A stretch of 64,000 nt of DNA from Papaver somniferum (taxonomy: Eukaryota; Streptophyta; Magnoliopsida; Ranunculales; Papaveraceae), in assembly GCF_003573695.1 (NCBI RefSeq), contig NC_039361.1:96598279-96662278 (forward strand), given 5' to 3'. The translations under genes were made by a program, and so were the position numbers. The stretch's first letter is position 1; every line of letters begins with the position of its first letter. Positions 1-12,228 of this stretch are shown here, in pieces. The notes under the pieces are model-generated. The model was not told where the DNA came from. It made no database searches and was given only the letters and a program-made list of their open reading frames with translations.

Positions 1-224
1 TAAAAAAAAAATTAAAAATTAAATCCTAAAATTGTCCTTTTTTCTTCTCTTTTCGCTTTTCGCTTTAAGCTTTTTCCTCTCCAAGTCCTTAGTGCTCCAC
101 TTCGAACCTGTAAATCAAAGACAAAAAGACAAAGTAAAAAGGAACAAATAATTCTAAAAAAAAATAGTAAACCTAAAAAAAAAAAATTCTACCTAAGCAC
201 AAATCCGCGTCGGCGGCGCCAAAA
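1..224 (-). other. 5' leader of an Athila-like retrotransposon running off the left edge
   Basis: This AT-rich stretch resembles the leader of the minus-strand Athila element at 18697-19054: the same pyrimidine runs, a 'tccaagtcctt' block, and then the PBS. Read on the minus strand, it follows the LTR at 225-1742 and leads into an internal region outside the window. No coding sequence is visible. Confidence 0.7.
204..221 (-). other. primer binding site of the left-edge Athila-like element
   Basis: The minus strand reads TGGCGCCGCCGACGCGGA four bases beyond the LTR end (…AAATCA). The same 18 bases serve the element at 12229-20658. TGGCGCC is the usual start of Athila-type PBSs. The downstream half differs from the common GTTGCCGGGGA form, so I do not name the tRNA. 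Confidence 0.75.
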
Positions 225-1742
225 TGATTTAATATTTTTCGTGTTTGTAGTAATGAGGTTCAAACTCTCGGACTTGTGAAGGATAATTTTTTAGAAAATA
301 AATATATATACAAATATTGACAAATTGGTAGAGAGGTACTGGGACTAATGATTCGGCCAATCTTCATAACATAAGGCTTAATGATTTATTCTCAACAATA
401 ATAGCTCAAAACATATATGGACTCTTATTTTGCCAAAGTCGATTCTCAAAACATTGGTTGTAAATGTTAAGCATGGAACATCAAATCACCTAAGCTAAGC
501 ATGACCCATCTAATCAAATAACACCCAATTTAATCAAATCATATTTCACTTAATTTTTAATGCAAAAGTCTTAAAAAGAATTAATAAAATTACCCATTTA
601 TGAAGCTCGGCCTCCTCCGTCGCCCCAGTGTTGGGGTTTAACTCATCATAGTAAAAATGCTCTCAAAATATTTCATTGATGCTCAAAAGTGTTTTACAAT
701 GAAGAAAAAGATAAGTAAATGTTCTAAAACAGGATTCTGCGACCAACAGAAGGCGTCCAAAATGAACGACAAATCTGAGGTGCTGTTGTCGCTGAAATGC
801 TACGACCCAAACCTACGACCCACGGATGTGAGTCATTTTCACTGTTGATAAACGACTGCTTCTGCGAGTCCGTTCTTCGTGTTCTTGGTGTTCTTCATCA
901 GCAGCAGCAGCAGCAGCAGAGTTTGATCAACTCTTGATTTCTGCGTCTGTGGCTCTCCTCTCTTCTCCCAACTCTAGACAGCCTCTCTGTAGCACATTAG
1001 GAACATATTTATACGTAATTGAACCATTGAATCTCCTCCATTAATCCAAAAAATCTTCCCATTACTCGGCAGTGAATGAAAATATTCCCGATATTTTTTT
1101 CTTTAATTCTCTGATTTGTTACGGATTATTCCATGTTTTATCTCTTCTCACGCGTCATACTTGAGCTGTAGGGATTGTTTCCAGCCAATAAAATCAACCC
1201 ATGCACGTCTCTTCCATCCAAGAATTCCAAGAATAGAATATTTTTCTTATTTTAGAATATCTTCCCTGATTTGATTACCACCGGTTATCTAACCAATTTT
1301 GACCGAATCCAACACCCATACCAGCTCTATATAGGCCCTAGGAACAAACCCATTTAATTTGGGCCATTGAATCTCCTTTAATCCCGTCCAAACTTCCAAC
1401 CCTAAATCTGCCAGTTGATAACAATTTTTTCCCGCCAATTTTGTTTTTTTGAATTTGGGAAGAAGATGTCCTCCCCCTAACCAGAACTTGTGTGCGAATA
1501 GCAGCTGCCTTGGGGGTGACCTGGGGGTGCCCCTTAGTAATTAGGTTACCCCTTATCCAAAAGCGAGAGTCCGAATAACACTTGTCCTCCGGGTGCCAAA
1601 ATCAACTTTTCGAGCCGAATTTTCCAAAAATATTTATTTCCAAAAAATATCTACAAATACATAAAATAACAAAATTAGTACAAAATCGAGTGCCAACAAT
1701 ACGGACATTGAGGACAAATTAGACACAAAAATGTGTCTATCA
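225..1742 (-). repeat. 5' LTR of an Athila-like element (minus strand)
   Basis: Read on the minus strand, this 1518-bp LTR starts TGATAGACACATTTTTGTGT at 1742 and ends …AAATCA at 225, next to the PBS. It is a diverged relative of the 1604-bp LTR at 19055-20658: both start TGATAGACRCA and contain an AGC microsatellite (about 898-918 here). At 1743 the sequence changes to copia-family LTR, so this element inserted into that LTR. The other LTR is outside the window, so its TSD cannot be checked. Confidence 0.75.
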
Positions 1743-3110
1743 CTAGTTATGGTGAATAAGAATATGGTCTATCTGAAAGTGATCATATGGCTAACCATTT
1801 GGTTAACTATTGTTGAACCAACTAATGTACAAGTTTGGGTACGGTTACACAAGCCTAGAAACATACATTTCATTTTTGTATAACAAATTATGTTTTCGAT
1901 GTAACGGTGAATATTGAATGCTTTGTTACCAAGGTAACATTGATTGCAAACCCTGATTTGAAAGACTATATAAGGGAGAACTCTAGCAACTGGGAAACCT
2001 AATCCCCACACATTATGTGTGATACTAGTTGTGCTAAGCTAGAGTCGATTCTCCTTTAACCTTTGGTTTCTTCTTCTAAACCAGGTTAACGACTTAAAGA
2101 CTTCATTGGGATTTTGAAGCCAGACTGACACTACTTTATCTTAGTTGTATGATTTGATCTTGCTGTTTCTATCGTACGAGTACAATTGTAATAATTGGCT
2201 TGAGATTTCCATCTCCGATAGGCAAGAAAAAAAGCAATCACAAACATCTTCGTCTCATCTTTTGTGATTCCACAATATATTTTTTCGCTGCGTCGATTAA
2301 GATTATTGTGAGGTGATTGATAATACTAGGTTGTTCTTTGGGAATATAAGTCCGGATTATCAATTGGTTCATGTTCACCTTGATTTATCAAAAGACGGAA
2401 CAAAACTCGTAGGTATATTCGTGGGAGACGGATTTATCTATTACCATAAACTTTTCTGTGTGATACATATTTTTCTATTAAAGTCTTCGAATTTGGGTCG
2501 TAGCAACTCTTAGTTGTGGGTGTGATCAGCTAAGGGAATCAAGTACGTAGTATCCTGATGGGATCAGAGACGTAGGAGCATAACTGTACCTTGGATCAGT
2601 GTGAGATTGGTTGGGGTTCAACTACAGTCCAGACCGAAGTTAGTTTGGAGTAGGCTAGTGTCTGTGGCGGCTTAATACAGTGTGTGTTCAATCTGGATTA
2701 GGTCCCGGGGGTTTTCTGCATTTGCGGTTTCCTCGTTAACAAAATTCTAGTGTTTGTGTTATTTCTTTTCCACATTTTATTTTGTTATATAATTTAAATA
2801 TCACAGGTTGTGGGTTGTTCAATCAATTAGAATATCCGACCTTTTGGTTGTTGATTTAAATTGATTGACACTTGGATATTGGTCTTTGGTACCATCCAAG
2901 TTATCTTTCTAGTATTTTATAAAGACTCGCAGATTTTTATTTGCTTGAGTATATATCAAATCGAGAGATTGGGATATAAACTCTTTGATATACTTTTTAT
3001 CTAGATTGATTCTTACTGTCTAGTTGATTCTCTAGAAAGTATATTGGAGTTTTTCCATACAGATTGCTAAGCGAAATATTGGGTGTGGTTGTTAGACCCC
3101 CGCTTTTTCA
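1743..3110 (+). repeat. copia-family LTR, 3' portion
   Basis: This segment aligns collinearly with the last ~1.35 kb of the LTRs at 45676-48020 and 52788-55121: 'ctagttatggtgaa', 'ccatttggttaact', 'gattctcctttaacctt', and the terminal 'acccccgctttttca'. It stops at the LTR terminus (3110) with no PBS after it, so it is a 3' or solo LTR. Its 5' part was separated by the Athila-like insertion at 1742/1743. Confidence 0.8.
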
Positions 3111-3615
3111 CAAACCAATCATCGTATATTGAGACTCAACCCATGGACATTCATGAGACCAGCGATCCTTCTACCCATAGACAAAACAAGTGTAACTTTA
3201 AAAAATAATTACTGTTGTTGGAATTGAATGGACCTACAATAAGATTACTCTCATTGATAGCTAAACCCAACCATTTAAATGTTCCACATTTTGATTTTTT
3301 GAAATTAAGGCACAACTTTTATAGATTTTTTTATTGTATTTGACTTGGTGATCTTTCAAAACCCATCATAGTTTGGTTTTATGCATGCCAAGTAAAGAAA
3401 TGGACACATGCAACTTTTGTGATTTTCACACTGACATATATGACATTCAATGGCAAAAAAGAAGATATTAATGTCAGAAAATCTCATCTGAAATTTCTCA
3501 CCATATTAAACTAAACTTAAAGAAAACTTGAATAGTTGACGACGAAAAATCAATGAAAACATATTGATTGGGGAAAATTGTGTTTGAGAAAGGGTATTCT
3601 TATATAGATAAAATC
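3111..3615. other. unassigned intergenic sequence
   Basis: AT-rich sequence between two copia-family LTR segments. I see no coding frame, LTR terminus or tandem repeat. Confidence 0.5.
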
Positions 3616-5882
3616 TAGTTAGAGCGCTCGGTCGAACTCAAAATTTTTGTTATCAATGTTAGATATTCCAAACTATATCTTGATTCCAAGTCTACTAAAG
3701 TCAAGTATCAGACTAGGATTCGAGCATTGAGTATCAGATATTACCGAATACCCTCGAAGATTGAAGACATAAAAACAAACGGAGACATTCGTGAAAACTT
3801 CATCAACAAAGGGGTATGTGAAGACTGACCTATCCTATTTACTCATTGCTACTTATATTCTATCTTATGCGACATTGTTGTATCATTTTAATACATTTAA
3901 TATTTCAAAAAAAAAATTTAGAGTTCAATCTTGTCTTGGTTAAACTGTCGAAATATGATTCAAGAAATGGATGTTCATAGATCTTTATCAAACTTAGTTA
4001 GAAAAATTTATTGTTTACATACTATTTTATCTAAATTGATATTTCAAACAGTGCAAACTGTCTATGGTTATTGGATATGTATCAAATTAGAATGTGACAG
4101 AAGTCCACAAACTTTCTTGAATTGTTGTAGGTACACATGCTCGGTATGCATACCCTTTTGATCTGAGTTCGGGAATTTTTGAAGGTACGCATACTCTTCT
4201 AATATGACTTCGCGAACTGTCATAGGTACGCATACCCTATGAGATTGAATTCGCAAACTTCCATGAGATACGCATACCTAGTTAGTCTAACTTAGTTCTG
4301 GTGCTTAAGGAACAAATGCAAAAGCTCATGAAAAGGTTAAGCATACACGTTGTGCATACCTTGATCGTGGCTAGTTCACTTTTGTTATATCTCTCATACG
4401 TAATTCAAAGATAACTTTATTCACAAAATCTCTTTTGGGATTGTGGATTATTTTCTTAAGCCTTGAGTGTTATTGAACATCGTTATTTCTTATAGGTTCA
4501 CAGGCTTGCTTAGCCGTCATGGACTACCATTATGCACCGTTCCAAATATCCGGACCACAGTAAAAATTCTTCTATGTCATTTCAAGGCGGACTTTTCACA
4601 TGCTTACATGAATTCTTAACCAGGGATTTCATCTAAACTGAGAAAGTGTCTGCTTAAATCTCAAGCAACCTTACTTTCAATTAAAATTTATACGTAGCCT
4701 TGAAAATATATAAATAGAGAGACTCTTGTGATATGATTTTTGAATCCTTGACACTCTTCTGTCCTAGTTGCAAACTTGTCGTCCTTTATAACTTAGGTTT
4801 CCTTACGAAACTGATTCTAGGTTACGACTTTGAAGAGTTCACTTAGGGATTCTTGAAACCCCAGTTAGACTATATTTTTACATGATAGTTCTTGTATACG
4901 AATCTTATTCTACTGGTTATTGAAGTCCACGAACAACATAGATAAAAGTTACAAAATTCTCTTCGTATCAGACTTTGTGATTCCTAGATATTTAAACTCT
5001 TCTTTGATTTGTTTGAATTATTCTTGGGAGGTGGTTAATGATATAGGTTTCTCCTTAATAAAAGTATAAGTGTTTCGGATCCGTGAGGTTTATTGGATTT
5101 TGTCCACTGCAAACAGATTTCCAAACCTATATTGAAACATGTCAAAAGGGAAATAAAATAGGCTTGTCTGTTAGAGGCAGATAGGTGTGAAAGGTCTTCA
5201 CTGAGGTTGAAGTAACTCTTAGGTTGTAAAGGACGTCAAATAAGAGAATCAAGTGCATAGAATCTTGTGAGGTTTAGGAGACATAAGGAACATGACTGCA
5301 ACTGAATTGCTTGGAAGGTTAATTCGGTCTCAACTATGTTTTATTATGAAGTACGATGGTAGGTTTGTGTATGAAGCGGTTTAATTCAGTGTGGTGTTTA
5401 AAGATGGAAGAGGTCCCTGAGTTTCTCTACCAGTGCATTTTTCCTCGTTAACAACATTCTAGTGTCTTCTATTTTTTTCTTTTTCCGCGTTATATTATTT
5501 ATCTTTATAGTATGATAGCACAAGTAGTACGTAATAAATCTAGATAGTTAAAGTCCTTATTGTCCAAGATAAAATCAAGACTTGTTCTTGTTGAATTCAT
5601 ATCTTGAAAGATAAATTACAAGTTTCCACATAATCAGGTATACAGATCTTTGGTACATATATATATATATATGTATGTATGTATGTATATTGTGGAAGAG
5701 AAAGAACAAAACTCTCTATATATCTCTCTCTCTACATATATATATATTGTGGAAGACAAGCAAAACTCTATATACATTCTCAAGAGTATTTGCTTTGACT
5801 TATTTGTGATTGTATTAGGTTTTGTCCATACAGATTACCGAACGAAAAAGTTGGTGGTTTACTTCATACCCTCTCCTTTTCA
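3616..5882 (+). repeat. divergent copia-superfamily LTR
   Basis: It starts 'tagttagagcgctcggtcga', close to the family's TGTTAGAGCACTGCTCGGTC, and ends 'cataccctctccttttca', matching the family end 'acccccgctttttca'. Internal blocks are shared: a snap-back run of 'ggtacgcatac' motifs (about 4128-4280), the 'tagggattcttgaaaccccag' type region, and 'cgttaacaacattctagtgt'. No PBS or PPT flanks it. The 5-bp flanks (aaatc/gtacc) do not match, so it is an old solo LTR or a fragment. Confidence 0.6.
5655..5691. repeat. (TA)n/(GTAT)n microsatellite
   Basis: Dinucleotide TA followed by about four GTAT units, inside the divergent LTR. A second short TA run lies at about 5735-5748. The reading frame open through this tract is a by-product of the repeat. 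Confidence 0.85.
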
Positions 5883-6855
5883 GTACCCGTTCCTTTTCAA
5901 TCTTAATAACTATTTATTTTTTAATATCCCTTAATAAAGAACGACTTAGAAAATAGAGTTGTTACTAAAAAGATAGGTGGATAAATCGATCATGAAATGA
6001 TTATAAAAAAAAAGTCAAGCAAATGATAAAGGCTCATCTTAAATTTGTCCCACACTTTTATTAGAACAATTAATTGGGGGATATTTCACTGTAGCTGCCG
6101 GCATGAGTTTTAAGTCGGCAATCCATCGACCATGCTGATTTCATTGAAAAACCATGCCGACAACTGCAGTAAAAATATCCCCAATTAATCCTTCTTTTAT
6201 TAACCATAAGCTACTTGATTTTTGTCAATCTATTTTTACTAAAATTTGAAGTTTCGACATTTTGTATTATTACTCGTAGCCCATAAACTATGCTAGCAAA
6301 TTAATGAGCTGAGAGACTGAATTGGAATATCGTTGACTCAATGAACTAATAGAAAAACCGTTTTAGTTTTTTTTCTTATTCTTACTAATAAGTTTATATA
6401 TATATATAAATGAGTAAAAAGATGCTTTAACCATAGAATCTTTGTTGTTTATTAGATACATTATTTAAATACTTAATATAATTATTATTTCATATTTTTT
6501 TTAAATGGAAAAAAAAATCATCAAGACTACCATCTACAACATCCAAAACCCTAGAAATCAGTTGGAAGCTCATAAGAAGATCATGTTGGTAATAACAATT
6601 CTTCTATTTGATTTCTAATTACACCGAGGTAATAACAACATTTTTATCTTATTTAAATACATGTTACCTCTTTAATTGCTAATTGAACTATTTTAATTTA
6701 ATAAACTATTTTAATTTAATTATGATTATATCTTGATCCTTGTTATTAAAGTCATGTATATACTATGCAGAATAAAATCGATGTACCAAATCATGAAACA
6801 CAACTAATAAGGATGGAGGCATCATTAACCAACCTCTTGAAACGATTTTGTCGAT
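5883..6855. other. AT-rich intergenic sequence with one hairpin element
   Basis: No coding frame is supported. Apart from the foldback at 6069-6189 and short TA runs (about 6395-6408), nothing is recognisable. It ends at the chromovirus LTR (6856). Confidence 0.5.
6069..6189. mobile_element. small hairpin MITE-like element
   Basis: About 121 bp that folds on itself. The left arm 'attaattggggg-atatt' through 'cggcatg' is mirrored by 'catgccg' through 'atatccccaattaat', giving arms of about 38 bp with a few mismatches around a ~45-bp loop. No clear TSD is visible because the outer bases are themselves part of the palindrome. It is too short to encode anything. Confidence 0.6.
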
Positions 6856-7348
6856 TGATACGTGTGATCTCTATACCTTAGTGACTATTATTATAGAAGA
6901 GGAATTCAAAATAATATAGACAGAAACTTAGAAAACATTACACAGAGAAGTAATTTGAAGAAATATATCTTCTCTGGATTATGAACAAGAAAACAATTAC
7001 AATTCTCTCTTTGTTACGCTCACAATCTCTCTAAATAATGGATCGAGCTTAAACTGTTTGCTAAGCTTGTTTTTTTAACAATAACACAAGTATTTGTCTA
7101 AAAGATTTTTCCAGGTCTACGTCTAGTTAACAACCAAATCTCCCTCTTTATAGACTTTTATTCTACTCAGCCGACAAGGTCTTTTATTAGGAATCTATTT
7201 CCTAAACTAAGAGTATTGCCTAAAACAAAACTCTTTCTTAACTAGGAATTCTTCCCAAATAAGGTTTCCTTCCTAATATAGGATTCTTCCCTCAACTTAG
7301 CTTGAGGTTTACTAAGTTTTTAAGAGGAGTAGGGATACACATGTATCA
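6856..7348 (-). repeat. 3' LTR of a chromovirus-like Ty3/gypsy element
   Basis: On the minus strand it starts TGATACATGTGTATCC at 7348, directly after a PPT, and ends …CACACGTATCA at 6856. That gives 493 bp with TGATAC…GTATCA terminal inverted repeats. The length suits a chromovirus LTR, and the integrase of the same element lies directly upstream (right side on the plus strand). Confidence 0.75.
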
Positions 7349-7362
7349 TGGGTCCTCCTTTT
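7349..7362 (-). other. polypurine tract of the chromovirus-like element
   Basis: The minus strand reads AAAAGGAGGACCCA directly before the LTR start TGATAC. This is the expected place for plus-strand DNA priming, and it fixes the LTR boundary and the element's orientation. Confidence 0.8.
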
Positions 7363-7379
7363 AATAACTTGAACTCATG

Positions 7380-8783
7380 TGAAAGTTAAAAATGCAGGTT
7401 ACAGAACTCAATATTCCATTTTTCTTGTTAAACCACTTGCCCTTGCTGGGAACTTGACCTTTGCATACAATTAGAAAAACTTCTTTCTCTCCTTGTCGTG
7501 TTTTGGTCACTCTTCTCTCCAAACCTTGAGTGGTTCTTCTCGATCAAACCATAAGTATTCTACTCGTAGTATTATCATAGTGTCGTCACCGTTATCATCT
7601 AGTAATGGTGGTTCACACAACTTCAAGTATTCGGCATTTATAACTGAGTATATTCCTAGATATGGTGGTAAATCCAGACGAAAGGAATTATCACCAATCT
7701 GATCGAGAATACGAAACGCTCCATATCTCAAGGGCTTCAACTTCTTACTTTCCCCCTTCAGTTTTTCCTTACCTAATTTTAACCATACCAAGCCACAAAT
7801 ACCAAAATTGCAACGCACAAGATGCTTGTCATGTTTTCTTTGTATTTGGCTTATGACTTCTTTAATTTTGCTTCAACAGCAGCGTGAATCTGAGATATCT
7901 TCTCCAAGAATTTATATATTGTTCGCCGTTCACTTCATTCCTTCCCCCCCCCCCCCACACCCCCCATTGAGTTGTCACTAGAAAATACTAGATCGAAAGG
8001 GCTAGGTGGTAAGTAACCATAACACGTCTTGAAAGGAGATTTCCCCGAAGAACTGTGAACTGCTCTATTAAAAGCAAACTATAAATATGGTAAACTCTCA
8101 TCCCAACTTTTAGTATGCTTGAAATTATATCCCCTTAATATGTGAACCATAGTCATGCTGACCACTTCTGTTTGTATGTCTGTCTGCGGATGAAAAGTTG
8201 CATTCTTTTTCAACCTAGTGTCCATCATTTTCCATAAAAAAAAAATAACTAAAAATGACTAAGGCCTATCGTAATTAATTGAAGTAGGTAAACCAAAATG
8301 ATTCCACACATGCTCAAAGAAGAGCTTTCCTGCGACGGCTCCCGTCACCGTCTTTGTACATGGAATTAGTACAATCATCTTTATGAATCGGTCGACCACA
8401 ACGAACAAGTAATCATAACCAAACTTGGTCTTTGGTAACCCACCAAGAAAATCCGTAGAAATACTCTTCCAAGGCCTTGATAGGACTGGTATGGTAGATA
8501 TAACCCACGGTTCCTGTTGGAAAGCTTAGATGTGCTACACAACTTACACCCTCTTACTAACTTAGCCGCATCATCTTGCATGTTTTTCCAAAAGACATAA
8601 CGACGAAGGTTAAGTAGAGTTTTATTCATCCCAAAGTGCCCAGCAACTCGGGATGTGCGTGCCTCTCTCAATTTTAGTAAACGACCTTCATCTTACGGAA
8701 TGCAAAGTAACCGACCCTTGTATAACAATCCATCCCGGAGTTCAAACTCGCATTTAAAACCACTCTTTACACCTTCTAACACC
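7380..8783 (-). pseudogene. broken integrase of a chromovirus-like Ty3/gypsy element
   Basis: Reading right to left, there is an integrase zinc-binding region (…HFGMNKTLLNLRRYVFW… then CKLC, about 8530-8680). Core fragments follow, such as RFIKMIVLIPCTKTV near 8340-8390 and FHPQTD near 8190. A C-terminal part is clear at 7507-7818 (LKPLRYGAFRILDQIGDNSF, DLPPYLGIYSV). A possible chromodomain remnant lies near 7400-7500. Integrase would insert the element's cDNA into the nucleus. Stops and frameshifts break the frame, and a poly-C run (about 7946-7966) interrupts it. The pseudogene is cut at 8783 by element A and resumes at 60130. The family call rests on the integrase C-terminus. Confidence 0.75.
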
Positions 8784-9982
8784 TGTTGATTGTGTATTTT
8801 CGACACAGGTCAAAATCGTAAAATCATGATACTGCATGTTTCTGACCCTGCTTCAGGAACGCATGTGACGATTCATATTTTACGATCCGTGAACTGTTTC
8901 ACGATCTCTGATCTAGTTCCTCTCAGAGCCATGATGAATATGTTTCTCTAAAGGCCTCCCACTAGCTGAGCGTTCGATGCTGGGAATTTCATCATGACCT
9001 CTATGTAGAATAACATGATTGGGCGGTCCTCCTACGTAATTGTTTGTTGAGAGGTCTTAACGCCTTCAGGACGTCGGCGATACTCGTTGTTCCCTGACTA
9101 CATGGAGAGACCCACCTCTACATGGAAGAACGATTGGACGGTCCTCCCACATAATTGTTTATTGAGAGGGATTAATGCCTTCAGGACATCGGCGACACTC
9201 GTTGTTCCCTGACTATGTAGAGAGACCGTGTATAGTTCAGGCTGCTTTCCTACATAATTGTTTGTTGAGGGAGCTAAACACCTTCAGGACGTTAACAATG
9301 TTGCACGTTGTTCCTTGAATATGCACCTTTCAGAACGAGTATGATGCTTCAACTATCTCATATCTCGATTCTACAATAGATTAATTCTACCGTGACATTC
9401 ACCACTGAATTCCTAGAAAATAATCTATTATATCTCATTACTCTGTTCCATGAATCCCCGGCTGACTCCATGGATTAGTAATAGATAACCAATTCATCTC
9501 ATTACTCCGTTCCCTGAATTCCCCGTCTGGATTCATGGATTAGTAATAGACGCACAATTCATGATTATTATTCCGTTTCATGAATAATTCTCCACTTAAT
9601 TTCATGAATTAGTAATAATTACTCAACAATCGGGCATATGGACTATCACCGAGTAAGCCCCAATGAAATTATGCAAGTGTACTCAACAATGGTGCACGAA
9701 CGAGCACCCAAATGCACGAACTAGCATTCGAAAATATGGACAAACGAGGAATCCTACACAAAACAAGAGAGAGAAAATAATAGTAAGAAAAATAGAAAAG
9801 AGGCGCCTATGGACCGGGCCCACCGGCCGGCCGGTCATGCCGCCGTGGCCAGTCCCCCACCCCTCTTCCTTTTTTTTCATGAACTCATGAAAACTCCTTC
9901 ATTCAAGCAACTTTCCTTGTTTGAGAAAAACTCACGGTTTCATGAAAAATAATAAAATAAGGAAAGGTGTTGCAGGACCGGG
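8784..9982 (+). repeat. element A 5' LTR, segment 1
   Basis: Collinear with 56396-58124. It holds three copies of a ~120-bp block beginning near 'ggcggtcctcctacrtaattg' and containing 'gccttcaggac' (about 9030, 9140 and 9240), all shared with the 3' LTR. It ends at CCGGG, the TSD of the solo LTR. Confidence 0.85.
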
Positions 9983-11071
9983 TGGTAGGTTTCTAAAAAG
10001 ACCTACAAACTAATACCGCAAGTGCACGGTGTCGAGGTGTAGAACAATGCAAATACGGGTCGATCCACAGGGACAAGGTGTGTGTAGTTGAAGCTTAAGG
10101 TTTCACTAAAACTGAGTTGTAACAAAGAGTCTTGGTTGTGTTAAAACACACTTGAGATGATGACAGTGACTGAACTGAAAAACAGTAGAATGTAAAGCAA
10201 GTAAACAGGAACATGCTAGGGCTTTTGAATCCACTTCTTGATCCTAAACTAAGGCAGATCCTAATCAAATCATGTTCTTGCTTCATCTCAGGGAAGATTA
10301 TGGATGATTTACTTAACTAATCTTACTAACTTACCCCTAGCATCAACTGTCTTCTCACAGTACAGCTGATCACAGGCTTGTTTGCTCAACCAGTTATCTA
10401 GCAATCCGCATTGGTGGAAGGTTAATCCCCTAAGTTCTCTAGTTCACCCCTAGCATTGAGTGTCTTCTTACAGCACACTCAATCACAGGTGCATTTGATC
10501 ACTAAGTTTACTAACTTCCCTACTTCAATTAAGCACAGTCCTTCTAATGGACTGAATCCTTAGCTACTCTCACTCTTACACCCCTAGAATCAGCTGTCTT
10601 CTTACAGCACAGCTGATCACAGGTGCATTCACTCAACTAGCTAATTATCATTCCTACTTAGTTTCAGCACTACAAGAACAGTGACATGAACATGGACTAT
10701 CCTAGCTTACAATTCAAGAGTATCATCTAACCCCTAGCATATGAAGTTAGAGCATAATGAAATTAAATGACAATGGAATTGAAATTATATAAAACATTGA
10801 ACTGAACTTGAACTGAAATTGAAACTAAAATTAAACTTGGATTGAGAAGTGACAGTAGAGAGCACTGGCTAGTCCAGGCCTCTAATGGGTTGTGCTCTGG
10901 CTAATCCAGGCTTTATTTAGTACCTAAAAATGCAAAATTAATTAAGAAAAGTATTTATTCTTGAAAACAACGAAAACACAGAATATGGGATAAAATGTAG
11001 AATTAATGCACAAAAGATGAGTTAAATGACAAGAAAAATATATAGAAATATGCACTTTTTAGCACTCATCA
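9983..11071. mobile_element. solo LTR of a third Ty3/gypsy-type family (LTR C)
   Basis: A 1089-bp unit starting TGGTAGGTTTC and ending GCACTCATCA, flanked by CCGGG at 9978-9982 and 11072-11076. The other copy of A's LTR has the unoccupied site (…gaccgggctacc…, CCGGG at 58120-58124). No PBS, PPT or coding is present, so it is a solo LTR left by LTR-LTR recombination. It contains 'cgcaagtgcacggtgtcgag' and 'ggtcgatccacagggac', typical of plant gypsy LTRs, and an irregular internal repeat at 10333-10790. Confidence 0.9.
10333..10790. repeat. irregular tandem repeats inside LTR C
   Basis: Units begin 'acccctagMatc/g' at 10333, 10446, 10580 and 10730 (spacings 113, 134 and 150). The first three share 'tgtcttctYacagYaca' and 'gatcacagg'. 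Each carries complementary 'cagctgt…acagctg'-like words that could pair locally. Confidence 0.7.
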
Positions 11072-12228
11072 CCGGGCTACCTAGCCGGCCGGCCATGCCC
11101 TAGCTGTGGCCGGTCCCACACCTTATAATCCCTTATTTTCATAATTATTATTTCCCTCGTCTCATGAAACTCCTCCGTTTGATTAAAAATCATGGTTTCT
11201 TCATATTTTCTCAAATATTGCTCAAACCATGAAAAAAGCCAAAAATTCAAATGGTCACACGACCGACTAGGCTACTCACGCCAAATATTAAAATATTATC
11301 ATTTTAATATTCTCAAAATATTGATCAAACGAGCAATGTTCTACTTGCTCATTTGAGCAAAATCAAGAATTTCAGTCAAAGATCAAACTCTTTTGAAAAT
11401 CCAAGATAGTGCTCGAACGCACATCAGAAAATACCGAAACTCTCAGGACTGAGACACAGACATTACGGTGACACGGGAATGCTTCCTTTACCGACCAAGG
11501 TCGTCCCTAAGGCTTGGAAGGATCCGGTCCCACACATTCTTATAATTTTGACCTAATTTGCTCAATTGCTCATATTGGGTCCAAACTCTTTCCAACAACT
11601 TGGAATCTGCTCAAACGACCATCAGCTGGTCTCATGACCACCAAGGTCTGGTTTCATTCCCTCTTGGTCGGTCTCTCACTTCTCCATAAATTAGGTTTTA
11701 TTACCTAATGCTCAGACGAGCACCATTTTAATAAATGATGAAACCGGCATTTAATCATCATTATTTCACTAACCGATCAACTAAGGACCCTGGTGCACGC
11801 TCACTCGAGCACTTGGGAATCACATGGTCGTCCATCATCCCATGTGGTCGGTCCCTCTTTCAGTGACCTATTTTCAGCAATCATCAATTGGCGAACAATT
11901 GATCAAAAATTAGGGTTTTGAACAAACGCTCCACAAATCATAATTCTGAGCAAGTTCAAACACTAATAAATTTATGTTGATCCATCAATCAACATATGGA
12001 TTAATTATATAATATTTGGTAGTCTACCAATGTTTTAATTAATATTTTATTGGGTCACGATACCAATAAATAATTCGTCTATTGAGCAATACTTGCTCAG
12101 TTGCTCGAATATTGATCCAACTATCAATATTCAGTAATTTATCAAATTGAGCAATACTTGCTCAGTTGCTCGAACATTGATCCAACCACCAATATTCAGT
12201 AATCTATCAATGTTCAATAATTTATCAT
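11072..12228 (+). repeat. element A 5' LTR, segment 2
   Basis: Collinear with about 58120-59260 of the 3' LTR. Near its right end are two ~60-bp repeats of 'gagcaatacttgctcagttgctcgaa' type; the 3' LTR has more copies of this unit (59120-59340). About 100 bp next to the Athila junction are missing relative to the 3' LTR. Short frames in this segment also occur in the other LTR copy and are not genes. Confidence 0.85.

Noticed and set aside
1743..3110. Copia LTR fragment as the missing 5' LTR of copia-1
   Set aside because: It ends without a PBS or internal region and lies outside element A's TSDs, so it cannot be copia-1's partner.
3616..5882. Complete solo LTR with a TSD
   Set aside because: The flanks aaatc and gtacc do not match and the start is TA instead of TG, so only a divergent LTR is claimed.
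5650..5934. 94-codon frame starting in a TA/GTAT microsatellite
   Set aside because: Low-complexity start, inside an LTR, with no motif.
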